5,761 nucleotides of DNA from Deltaproteobacteria bacterium (GTDB lineage Bacteria > Desulfobacterota > Desulfobacteria > Desulfobacterales > JAFDCJ01), in contig JAJRVC010000634.1 of assembly GCA_024277475.1 (NCBI GenBank), positions 1 to 5,761 on the forward strand, written 5' to 3'. The translations under genes were made by a program, and so were the position numbers. This document shows positions 1-5,590 of this stretch, piece after piece. Numbering within the stretch: position 1 is the first letter of the stretch; each line of letters opens with the position of its first letter. The notes under the pieces were generated by a model. The model saw only the letters and a program-made list of their open reading frames with translations. It did not search any database and was not told where the DNA came from.

Positions 1-2
1 AG

Positions 3-173
3 CCGCCGTTCAGGCAGGAGATTTTTGCCCCCGATCATTATTCATCCAATCCCGCTTCAATTGTCTGTAATATCGGCACGGCGCGGTATGAATTCGATTC
101 GAAACGCATTCCTGGGTTGACCGCTATTACGATGACGATCAACCAGGAACAAACATCGGGCCACAATCCATAA
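3..173 (+). CDS. C-terminal end of an unidentified protein (partial, runs off left edge)
   Basis: This frame is open from the left edge to a TAA at 171-173 and encodes the last 56 residues of a protein, including a stretch reading ASIVCNIGTARYEFD and ending in TSGHNP. I do not recognise the family; the visible part has no membrane segment, and the alternating hydrophobic/polar pattern in its middle would suit beta strands. The stop overlaps the ATG of the next gene by one base (TAATG), an arrangement typical of translationally coupled genes in one operon. That makes it a likely functional partner of the membrane pseudo-helicase/protease downstream. The other two forward frames hit stops earlier (TAA near 70, TGA at 118-120), and neither reaches the next start codon. 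Confidence that it is coding rests on the openness and the coupling, not on homology. Confidence 0.6.
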   Translation, partial: PPFRQEIFAPDHYSSNPASIVCNIGTARYEFDSKRIPGLTAITMTINQEQTSGHNP

Positions 174-2371
174 TGGACTGGAAAACCTTTTTTTACAGCG
201 CCGGAGCCTTTCTGATAGCGGTGGCGTTGCTCTGGCTGTTGAGTCTCCCGCGCAGCAGAAGACATTGTCAGAGAGCGCTTCCATTGATGGCTATGGCCCT
301 GTGCGCGGCGGCGGTATGGGTGTATGTGCATCCGGTGTTTTTTGTGCAGGACGTCCTGAACCAGACCCGGTCCTTCCTCAATCAATACGGAGGGCTTCAT
401 CTTCCGTTGGAAACGGAGCATTTCTCGTTACTCTATAACCTTATTGTCCTGCTTCTTTTTGTTGTGGTGAAATTGTGCTGGAGCGGCGTGACGATCATCT
501 TTGATCTTTTTGTTTCCCTGTGTCGATCGGGGAGGCGTTTGATTCATAGAAGCCGATCCGTTCCGCAGCAAAAACCTCCGAGGTTACAGCCTGCCTATGA
601 TTGGCATATAGATCGGGGAGTGTTTTTGAAAGATGCCTGTGTTTATCCGGGGCAATATTTTCGTTTTTTGGCCATGCTGACGCTTACCGGCCTTATCGGC
701 ACAGTCTTTGTCTTCCTGAAGTGGGGTGATTTGTCTCAATTCCCCCTGCTACCGCCCGCCCTGCCCTCAGTGCCTCTGCTCCTGCTTCTTGAATTCGGTT
801 TCTATCTTGGAGGAACAAGGCCTTTCAGAGGTGAAGGGACGGTTAAGGGGCAGAACGTCAGATCAACTACCGAAGGGTGTTTTGCCGATCTCTGGAAGAA
901 ATACCGGGCGGTATGGGAGGGAAGGATCCTGGCCGAAGACTATTTGCTGGAACTCCCCATGCAACCGGTCGCCATGAGAAGCACCCCTCTTGATGATCAA
1001 GATGTTGAACTCGACCTGATTGCGCACTCTCTATCTGAACATGGGATGGGGCTTGACCCGGCCAACAGGGCTATTTTGAAAAAGGCATGGGAGGGCCGGG
1101 ACCTGATACTCATAGAGCCGGTTTTCGTTCATGTTGCGCCGATCATCTTTGCCGTGTTGCAAAGAGAACTGTTCGAAGGGCGAAACATCCTTTTTCTTGT
1201 ACCGCCCGATGCCAGGTGGCAGGGCATGGATTTCATCATGGACTGGATAAAGCGCGGTTTTTCGCTACCGGCCTATGTGAACATGACCGCAAATATAACG
1301 GATGGGGTATTCGATGACAGCGTCGTGGCAGTTGCCCCGGTTACACAACTTATTGACCAGGGCATACATAAAAAGCGTGAATGGCTGTCGAAACTTCGAT
1401 GCGTGGTCGTGGTGAATATTGGAGAAACTTTTTTTTCAGATATTTCTTCGGCCTCTATACTTTGCAAGCTCCTGGCCGACAAGACGCACCATGTGCAGTT
1501 TCTGGCACTCGCAACACATGACCGCCAGAATCTCGAGTCGGCCGCACGTGACTTCTTCGGCTTTCAACCTCTGGAGTACAGTATCCAGCATCACCTGCCT
1601 CGGGAATCCTGTCATATCTGCTGGCGATGTGAAGGACTTGAGGCTTTCCAGAACCGGGTTTTGCAAACCGGAAGACAACTCGGTTGCGCTCTCCCGTTAC
1701 TGTTGCCGGCCCTGGATGACGGCGTGGAACATGTTTTGTTGACGGGTGCGCGTCACACCGCATGGGCAGAGGGTACGGAAGAAATAGACAAGCGCTTAAG
1801 CTCATGCGTTGCCGCCAAAGTTATATCCAATAATCCGTTTGCGTATCTTGGTGCGTTAGAAGATAGGGCAGTGGTCATCGGTAATGACGAATTCCATCTT
1901 CTTCCCGCCGCCCTTGAAACAAATCTGGCTCTGGGGAAACAGGCCTCGCTCGCTCTTATCTCTGCGTCCTATTCCCTCCTGCGGCTCTATTTCGCCGAGA
2001 ATCTTCATTTTTTTATTTTTACGCGCGCCTTCTTATGTTGTCTGTTAGCCCCCTCTCCCCTGCATGACAAAACAACCATAGCGTACGCCCTTGCCAAGAG
2101 AATGATGGCTGGTTTTCTGCCCCGGCAGGACATTGAGACTCAACTGAGGCTTACGGGAATATCAAAAATTAATGACGTGGAAGAAGAAATAAACAACCTC
2201 TTCAAGGACGTTTTCGAGTGTGATGTATTCGAGCTGTCTCTTGTCCGAAAAAAATCGGAGGACGTTTTTGAAAACAGGCAAACAGGTTTCAAGGTGATCG
2301 ATTATTATTCCCTATCCCCTGATTTTGATACCTATAAAAAATTCCTTCGAGAATCTATTCAAACTTATTGA
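173..2371 (+). CDS. membrane-anchored degenerate SF2 helicase-like protein (N-terminal part of a probably split gene)
   Basis: The 732-residue product starts with about five hydrophobic segments (roughly residues 8-25, 37-58, 86-113, 164-184 and 189-213), separated by Arg-rich stretches such as 114-128, so it is an inner-membrane protein. Residues about 295-465 follow the layout of an SF2 RecA-like domain: a strand at 310-315, a helix, a strand at 337-344 (RNILFLVPP), a strand at 410-414 and a strand at 442-448 (QFLALAT). The working motifs are missing: EPVFVHVAP lies where a Walker A loop should be, VNIGETF replaces DEAH, and ALAT resembles motif III SAT. Residues 480-486 carry CxxCxxC, a possible metal site. 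A second helicase-like lobe follows (about 515-690). ATP hydrolysis is therefore unlikely, and a scaffold or sensor role is inferred. Start choice: the ATG overlaps the previous stop (TAATG), with only a weak, distant AGGAA at 145-149. The protein stops where the helicase C-terminal region should continue, and the continuation lies in the next frame. Confidence 0.75.
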   Translation: MDWKTFFYSAGAFLIAVALLWLLSLPRSRRHCQRALPLMAMALCAAAVWVYVHPVFFVQDVLNQTRSFLNQYGGLHLPLETEHFSLLYNLIVLLLFVVVKLCWSGVTIIFDLFVSLCRSGRRLIHRSRSVPQQKPPRLQPAYDWHIDRGVFLKDACVYPGQYFRFLAMLTLTGLIGTVFVFLKWGDLSQFPLLPPALPSVPLLLLLEFGFYLGGTRPFRGEGTVKGQNVRSTTEGCFADLWKKYRAVWEGRILAEDYLLELPMQPVAMRSTPLDDQDVELDLIAHSLSEHGMGLDPANRAILKKAWEGRDLILIEPVFVHVAPIIFAVLQRELFEGRNILFLVPPDARWQGMDFIMDWIKRGFSLPAYVNMTANITDGVFDDSVVAVAPVTQLIDQGIHKKREWLSKLRCVVVVNIGETFFSDISSASILCKLLADKTHHVQFLALATHDRQNLESAARDFFGFQPLEYSIQHHLPRESCHICWRCEGLEAFQNRVLQTGRQLGCALPLLLPALDDGVEHVLLTGARHTAWAEGTEEIDKRLSSCVAAKVISNNPFAYLGALEDRAVVIGNDEFHLLPAALETNLALGKQASLALISASYSLLRLYFAENLHFFIFTRAFLCCLLAPSPLHDKTTIAYALAKRMMAGFLPRQDIETQLRLTGISKINDVEEEINNLFKDVFECDVFELSLVRKKSEDVFENRQTGFKVIDYYSLSPDFDTYKKFLRESIQTY
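2325..2371 (+). other. frame-change zone joining the two halves of the pseudo-helicase/protease gene
   Basis: Both frames are open here. The upstream frame ends at TGA 2369-2371, and the downstream frame is open from 2298. Moving from the first to the second needs one base skipped (+1) or two repeated. A run of six A at 2336-2341 lies in the overlap; removing one A gives DTYK followed by NSFENLFKLIDSS, which continues smoothly into the barrel segment. A single-base insertion in the genome, a sequencing or assembly error, or transcriptional slippage on the A run would all look the same. The restored product would be about 1,250 residues. Confidence 0.65.
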
Positions 2372-3920
2372 TTCAAGCGATAAGATCCTGGCCTATGTTC
2401 CTGCCGATCACGTTTTTCAACTGTATCTCCCCAAACAAATTCATGCTTTTGCCGGAGAGCCCTTCATCATTGTTGACATAGACGAACAAAGCAAAAAAAT
2501 TGTTCTTGAACATTGCAGTCAGGAAGGGGTGGTGGAACAAGATTACCTGCCTGAAATTTTAATTGATCTGTATTCATTGTCCATTTTCGATTCTGAAAAA
2601 GGAATGACTCATGGACAACAGCGAGGGATTTTTTTGCTGAGCGAGGATCTTTGCCGGGCAAATTATTCTATAAGAACAACAGGTTACCATATCCTTCCTC
2701 GTCAGGTCAGCACTGACCACCCTCATTATGAACGCCTTGATGGAGACCAGTTTACACGCAATTATAAGGAAGGAAGGCTACTCCGCCTGACCATCAGTTC
2801 CGACCAGAATACCTCCGGATTCGCGAAGATAGAGGCAACCCTGGCAGTGCTGTTTCAAGGTGTCATCACAACCCTTTTTCCTGACACGCATCGTTTTCTG
2901 CATGTTGCCGGAGCCACCGGGTTTAACACGTATTCTCCGCCCTTTTCCCCGGCACGACTCGAACATATTCCTGATGAGGGAACCGGGAACAACCAGATTC
3001 GGCTATATTTTTTTGAAGATTCAACGCTTGATATGGGGCTCGTCAAGGCGCTTCATGACGAATTTGATACTGCTATGGACGTGATAGAAGACTTTTTGTC
3101 CTGGCTTTTATCCAGAGATAGTGAAAAAGATTTATGTGGATATGACAAACTATTTAGCGAATTTGCTGAGAAGCATCTGGACTTACCAGGGTGCCTTGCT
3201 CTCCTGAAACCGCTCCTTGAACAACGTACAAACCGGCTGTTTCTTACAAGACAAAATTTTATCAATGGCGCCGACCAGCGTCCTGGCGTCAACCAGCAGC
3301 GTGCGTGTGATTTCTGCGGTAACACGATTTCCGCGAGCAGCTATGAGCGATTAAGCGATGGACGCGATCGGTGTGGCAACTGTAAGAAAACAGCCGTAAA
3401 TACGTCCAAAGAACTCAGGAGGCTTTACAGTGATGCTAGAAAATGGTTTGTGACCCGTTTCGGGTATGAACTACGAAATGTCCTCAGCATTGAATTTACC
3501 AGCGCCGAAGAGGTCCATCGTGCTCAGGGGGAAGCCTTTACACCGACAGCTGATTTCGATGCGCGGTCCATTGGTTTCGCCAGACGACACGGTGATACAT
3601 ATAGTATTTATATTGAAAATGGCCAGCCATATCATATGACACTTGGAACTGTTGTGCATGAATTGACCCATATATGGCAGTATTCTTATCTCGACATGGA
3701 AAAAATGGAACGGGAATATGGAGACTTGCTGATTGAGGGGCATGCCATGTGGACAGAGCTTGCCTGTCTTGAAAATCGGCGTATCGCGTCCGAATATTGT
3801 CAACGTCAAAAGGCGCGTTCAGATGTATACGGAAAGGGATATCATGCTATTATAGATCTTATGGCGCAGAATTCAGCGGATAATCCTTTTTTGATTCTCA
3901 TTAAGATGTTTCATGCCTGA
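2325..3920 (+). CDS. DUF1998-like region, LIM-like zinc finger and DA1-like metallopeptidase (C-terminal part of a probably split gene)
   Basis: Residues about 20-65 (AYVPADHVFQLYLPKQIHAF and onward) match in style the small beta-barrel segment after the helicase lobes of MrfA/YprA-type helicases. Residues about 165-262 resemble the DUF1998 end of that family, with an IRLYFFED strand in place of the usual IxxYD, but without its C-terminal cysteine cluster. Residues 328-353 form a CxxC-x18-CxxC zinc finger (C328, C331, C350, C353). A DA1-like peptidase follows: VVHELTH (H445, E446, H449), a likely third zinc ligand in LIEGHA (E471), and a VYGKGY motif at 501-506 that matches the YGxGF element near the end of plant DA1 proteins. 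In plant DA1, a LIM-like finger also precedes the peptidase, and the enzyme cleaves ubiquitin-pathway substrates; the substrate here is unknown. The assigned start is TTG with no ribosome binding site, inside the upstream gene. The frame opens just after a TGA at 2295-2297, so independent initiation is doubtful. Confidence 0.8.
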   Translation: MIPIKNSFENLFKLIDSSDKILAYVPADHVFQLYLPKQIHAFAGEPFIIVDIDEQSKKIVLEHCSQEGVVEQDYLPEILIDLYSLSIFDSEKGMTHGQQRGIFLLSEDLCRANYSIRTTGYHILPRQVSTDHPHYERLDGDQFTRNYKEGRLLRLTISSDQNTSGFAKIEATLAVLFQGVITTLFPDTHRFLHVAGATGFNTYSPPFSPARLEHIPDEGTGNNQIRLYFFEDSTLDMGLVKALHDEFDTAMDVIEDFLSWLLSRDSEKDLCGYDKLFSEFAEKHLDLPGCLALLKPLLEQRTNRLFLTRQNFINGADQRPGVNQQRACDFCGNTISASSYERLSDGRDRCGNCKKTAVNTSKELRRLYSDARKWFVTRFGYELRNVLSIEFTSAEEVHRAQGEAFTPTADFDARSIGFARRHGDTYSIYIENGQPYHMTLGTVVHELTHIWQYSYLDMEKMEREYGDLLIEGHAMWTELACLENRRIASEYCQRQKARSDVYGKGYHAIIDLMAQNSADNPFLILIKMFHA

Positions 3921-3929
3921 CTCGCCCCG

Positions 3930-3958
3930 GGCCGGCTCTTCGACTCGGCTTGTTTTTT
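3930..3958 (+). terminator. possible rho-independent terminator after the protease gene
   Basis: Ten bases after the stop, GGCCGG (3930-3935) can pair with TCGGCT (3944-3949) through four Watson-Crick pairs capped by G-U wobbles, around an 8-base loop. TTGTTTTTT follows at 3950-3958. The stem is short, but the U-tract and position fit a terminator closing the upstream transcription unit. Confidence 0.4.
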
Positions 3959-3973
3959 ATATTTCCAGACCAG

Positions 3974-3990
3974 CTCCACAGTTTGTGGAG
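3974..3990. other. perfect 7-bp hairpin in the intergenic gap
   Basis: CTCCACA (3974-3980) and TGTGGAG (3984-3990) are exact inverted repeats around a 3-base loop. A T-rich but not uniform stretch follows (ATTATTTTGTTG). It could be a second weak terminator, an operator, or a structured 5' leader if transcription starts upstream. A smaller palindrome, CGATTTTAATCG, lies at 4008-4019. No known riboswitch or RNA gene is recognisable in 3921-4158. Confidence 0.4.
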
Positions 3991-4104
3991 AGGCATTATT
4001 TTGTTGTCGATTTTAATCGTAAAAAAAAAGTCCGGAATTGCGTCTTACAAAATGGCAGAAGAGAACCTGGCTCATGGAGCAAAAATATTGAAAAACGAAT
4101 CAGA

Positions 4105-4110
4105 TATAAT
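4105..4110 (+). promoter_or_regulatory. consensus -10 box upstream of the MlaD-domain gene
   Basis: TATAAT is an exact sigma-70 -10 hexamer, 48 bases before the ATG at 4159. With start of transcription about 7 bases downstream, the leader would be about 40 bases. No good -35 box is present at the right distance: the bases 17 upstream are A-rich, and TTGAAA at 4088-4093 is too close. Activity may need an activator or an A-rich UP-like element. Confidence 0.4.
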
Positions 4111-4147
4111 TCAGGCTTACGCCTCTTGTGGCCGGCAATATTCTTGC

Positions 4148-4153
4148 GGAGGG
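4148..4153 (+). promoter_or_regulatory. ribosome binding site that fixes the MlaD-domain start
   Basis: GGAGGG ends 5 bases before the ATG at 4159. It selects this start over the longer in-frame ATG at 3913, which would add 82 residues of unremarkable sequence and overlap the upstream stop. Confidence 0.75.
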
Positions 4154-4158
4154 TTGAA

Positions 4159-4662
4159 ATGAAAAACATTACGTTCACAATAGCTGTAATCATTCTCGTT
4201 ACGGCCGGAGGATATGGCGGATGGTACGCCTTTCAACAGCGGCAGAATGTAACGGTTGTTTTTTCCAATGGGTATGGTCTTAAGCCCGGCGCTGGAGTCT
4301 GGATGTCGGGAGTGAAAATCGGCAAGGTAAAAGGGTTAAAAGTAACACGGGATGGTGTCGAAACAATTCTGCATCTGGATTCCGATGTGCGCAATCAATT
4401 AACAGAAAAAGTCCTTTTTGTAATTAATCCAGGACTCGAAAATGACGATGCCCCTATTGTAATGGTTAAGCCCGGACCACCCGGAGGGAGGCCGCTCCAG
4501 AGTAATGCGAGAATAAAGGGGGTTAACTCTTATTCTTTGTGGCTTTTGACCGAAATTCCGGAAAAATTGCAGAATCTTGTGAATGAGCCTCAAGTCCGGG
4601 AAGGGATAAGACAGCTTAAAAAGATTGGAAAGGAATTAGAAAGAAAGCAGTCCAAGCAATGA
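4159..4662 (+). CDS. orphan MlaD-type MCE-domain protein
   Basis: The 167-residue protein has one N-terminal membrane anchor (about residues 4-24) with no lipoprotein cysteine. An MCE/MlaD domain follows at about 31-123, recognised by GYGLKPGAGVWMSGVKIGKV (39-58), the usual 'GLKxGxxVxxxGVxVGxV' signature. MlaD proteins form hexameric periplasmic rings that pass phospholipids between outer and inner membranes, with an ABC transporter (MlaE permease, MlaF ATPase) in the inner membrane. The tail (about 132-167) is charged and likely helical. The length is close to single-MCE MlaD proteins. No mlaE, mlaF, mlaC or mlaB is next to it, so it is either an orphan using a distant transporter or a relic of a larger locus. 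It has its own ribosome binding site and -10 box, so it is probably transcribed separately from the protease gene. Its 3' end overlaps a convergent ORF by 27 bases. Confidence 0.82.
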   Translation: MKNITFTIAVIILVTAGGYGGWYAFQQRQNVTVVFSNGYGLKPGAGVWMSGVKIGKVKGLKVTRDGVETILHLDSDVRNQLTEKVLFVINPGLENDDAPIVMVKPGPPGGRPLQSNARIKGVNSYSLWLLTEIPEKLQNLVNEPQVREGIRQLKKIGKELERKQSKQ

Positions 4663-4863
4663 ACCAAAATAGACCAGATCTTGAGAGGTCAGAGTCCTCG
4701 CGTGGCGGTAAGGCTGGTTTGCCCCAACATAACCGGCCTCCCGCCACGCTTTGACTTTTTTCCGCAGCTCATGAATCAGGAGCGGCAATAATTTTTCATA
4801 GCTTGATTCCCGCAAAATTTCATCGGACGGGAACCAGCGGACATCAGGGTTCAGAATGGCCAT
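4636..4863 (-). pseudogene. fragment resembling a type III restriction (Res/helicase) subunit
   Basis: This 75-residue ORF contains PDVRWFPSDEI, then LLPLLIHELRKKVKAWREAG followed by YVGAN at about residues 27-51. That style is typical of a short N-proximal segment of large type III restriction/helicase (BPTD_3080-like) proteins, where a variant of 'VxxWRxxGYxG' precedes the helicase domains. Everything after it, including all ATPase and nuclease parts, is missing; the last 20 or so residues look unrelated and end inside the antisense of the MlaD gene (27-base convergent overlap). The ATG overlaps the stop of the upstream HepT-like ORF (TAATG), so it could still be translated by coupling. The family call is from memory of the motif, not from a search. 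Full-length relatives are many hundreds of residues long, so this is a remnant. Confidence 0.55.
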
Positions 4864-5039
4864 TACAGCGTATCCTTTATTTTCGTTATTGTTTGGATCA
4901 AACCGGGGATACGATCCTTACAGATGGTAAACACGACATCGGCATTCAAGTCAAAATAATGATGACTGATGATGTCACGCAAGATATCCAGTTTGACCTC
5001 GGACCAGTAGCCAATCTCATCATAACGAAGATCGCTCAT
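4863..5039 (-). pseudogene. truncated HepT/HEPN toxin C-terminus with a TcmP-like N-terminus
   Basis: The 58-residue ORF starts at an ATG with a good ribosome binding site and ends in TAA overlapping the next ATG. Residues 21-52 (RDIISHHYFDLNADVVFTIC and on to KDRIPGLIQTI) are the C-terminal half of a HepT/DUF86 HEPN protein, with the RX4HXY catalytic motif intact (R21, H26, Y28). HepT is the toxin of the MntA-HepT pair; MntA neutralises it by AMPylating the motif tyrosine. Full-length HepT is about 110-140 residues, so the first helices are missing, and no nucleotidyltransferase antitoxin is nearby. Residues 4-20 (LRYDEIGYWSEVKLDIL) instead resemble the N-terminus of three-Cys-motif partner (TcmP) proteins. 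An in-frame join at the shared 'LR' would explain both halves. The alternative is that WSEVK is the ordinary 'WxxVxxLRD' lead-in of a HepT and nothing else is fused. HEPN identity is firm; the fusion is less so. Confidence 0.6.
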
Positions 5040-5042
5040 TAA

Positions 5043-5237
5043 TTACTCTCCACAGACTGATTCAATCTGTTTCGTATCTTGAAAATAAAAAGGCTGAATC
5101 TCCGATTGACTCTTTTGCTTGAAAAATTTCAGAACAAGCACATCATTGTCCCATCCTTCATATTCAGGGTGTGATTCACCCCCTCTGAAATCTATGATTG
5201 GAAAATATCCAGGGTTAGTTTTGCCACACTGTAGCAG
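5043..5237 (-). pseudogene. C-terminal fragment of an unidentified protein
   Basis: This frame is open from just after a TGA (5240-5238) to TAA (5045-5043) and reads LQCGKTNPGYFPIIDFRG, then EYEGWDNDVLVLKFFKQK, ending QIESVCGE. It has the composition of real protein (acidic/aromatic, no low complexity), but there is no ATG in frame and no convincing alternative start. I do not recognise the family. The 5' part appears to have been lost at the junction with the transposase remnant near 5240. Its stop is followed after three bases by the ATG of the HepT-like ORF, so the two once belonged, or still belong, to one transcript. Confidence 0.45.
5046..5051 (-). promoter_or_regulatory. ribosome binding site of the HepT-like ORF
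   Basis: GGAGAG on the minus strand lies 6 bases before the ATG at 5039-5037, inside the last codons of the upstream fragment (stop TAA at 5045-5043). It supports the start chosen and suggests that this ORF, or the gene whose 5' end it inherited, was normally translated. Confidence 0.55.
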
Positions 5238-5550
5238 TCAGCATGGTATACGTTTTCCATAATGTGTACTCATCCCAGTCCGCCTGACTGATCCGCAGAC
5301 AGTACACCCCGAAATAGGTGTCTGCGCGTTTGGTGCCGGCTTTTGCTGCCAGATGATTCTTGTCGCCTTGCCGCAGGCATCGTCTTTTTCAACTGAAATT
5401 TACTGCCTCGAGACCATGGAATATTTCTGTCAGACGGCCGATTTTCTCCATGACCTTGTCATATTGCCTGAGACAGCGCTTTTTATCCAGACCGTTGTTC
5501 AACTTTTGCAGCGCCTCTTTAAACCGGCTTATAAAACGATCGCCTCTTGC
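5215..5550 (-). mobile_element. internal fragment of an IS4/IS1634-type transposase, frameshifted
   Basis: Three pieces, read right to left on the minus strand, together resemble the region before the catalytic C-terminal part of IS1634-like (IS4 superfamily) DDE transposases. Piece A (about 5550-5389) has RFISRFKEALQKLNNGL and DKVMEKIGRL. Piece B (5399 to about 5341, shifted frame) has ISVEKDDACGKATRIIWQQK. Piece C (about 5340-5215, same frame as A) has RADTYFGVYCLRISQADWDE then YTLWKTYTMLT. In intact relatives the sequence continues 'TD-EAxFRxxKSELGLRPxxH', with the catalytic glutamate in that block. Here it breaks off after YTMLT and reads ATVWQN then stop. The N-terminal part is absent too, and no terminal inverted repeats are visible. 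It is a dead remnant of about one quarter of the element. Confidence 0.7.
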
Positions 5551-5590
5551 CTGACCCGGTGCCCGGTTCCCTTGTTGCGGTACCGGGACT

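Noticed and set aside
38..421. 127-codon minus-strand ORF over the start of the membrane protein
   Set aside because: It is antisense to the upstream gene end and the first membrane helices, with Arg/His/Gln-rich composition typical of a shadow frame and no domain.
2325..2371. Classical -1 programmed frameshift between the two large ORFs
   Set aside because: The needed change is +1 (or -2), not -1, so an X XXY YYZ slippery heptamer does not apply. An indel or slippage on the A run is the simpler reading.
4088..4110. TTGAAA (4088-4093) as -35 partner of TATAAT (4105-4110)
   Set aside because: The spacer is only 11 bases, too short for a sigma-70 promoter; only the -10 box is kept.
3913..4158. 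N-terminal extension of the MlaD-domain ORF from an ATG at 3913
   Set aside because: It overlaps the upstream stop, has no ribosome binding site, encodes 82 residues of no recognisable character, and would bury the membrane anchor. GGAGGG sits correctly before the ATG at 4159.
3921..4158. RNA gene, riboswitch or CRISPR repeats in the intergenic gap
   Set aside because: Only short hairpins and an A-run are present; there is no cloverleaf, repeated unit or known riboswitch signature.
4803..5042. 79-codon plus-strand ORF at 4803-5042
   Set aside because: It is the antisense shadow of the HepT-like ORF, whose minus-strand reading has the HEPN motif, a ribosome binding site and a coupled stop.
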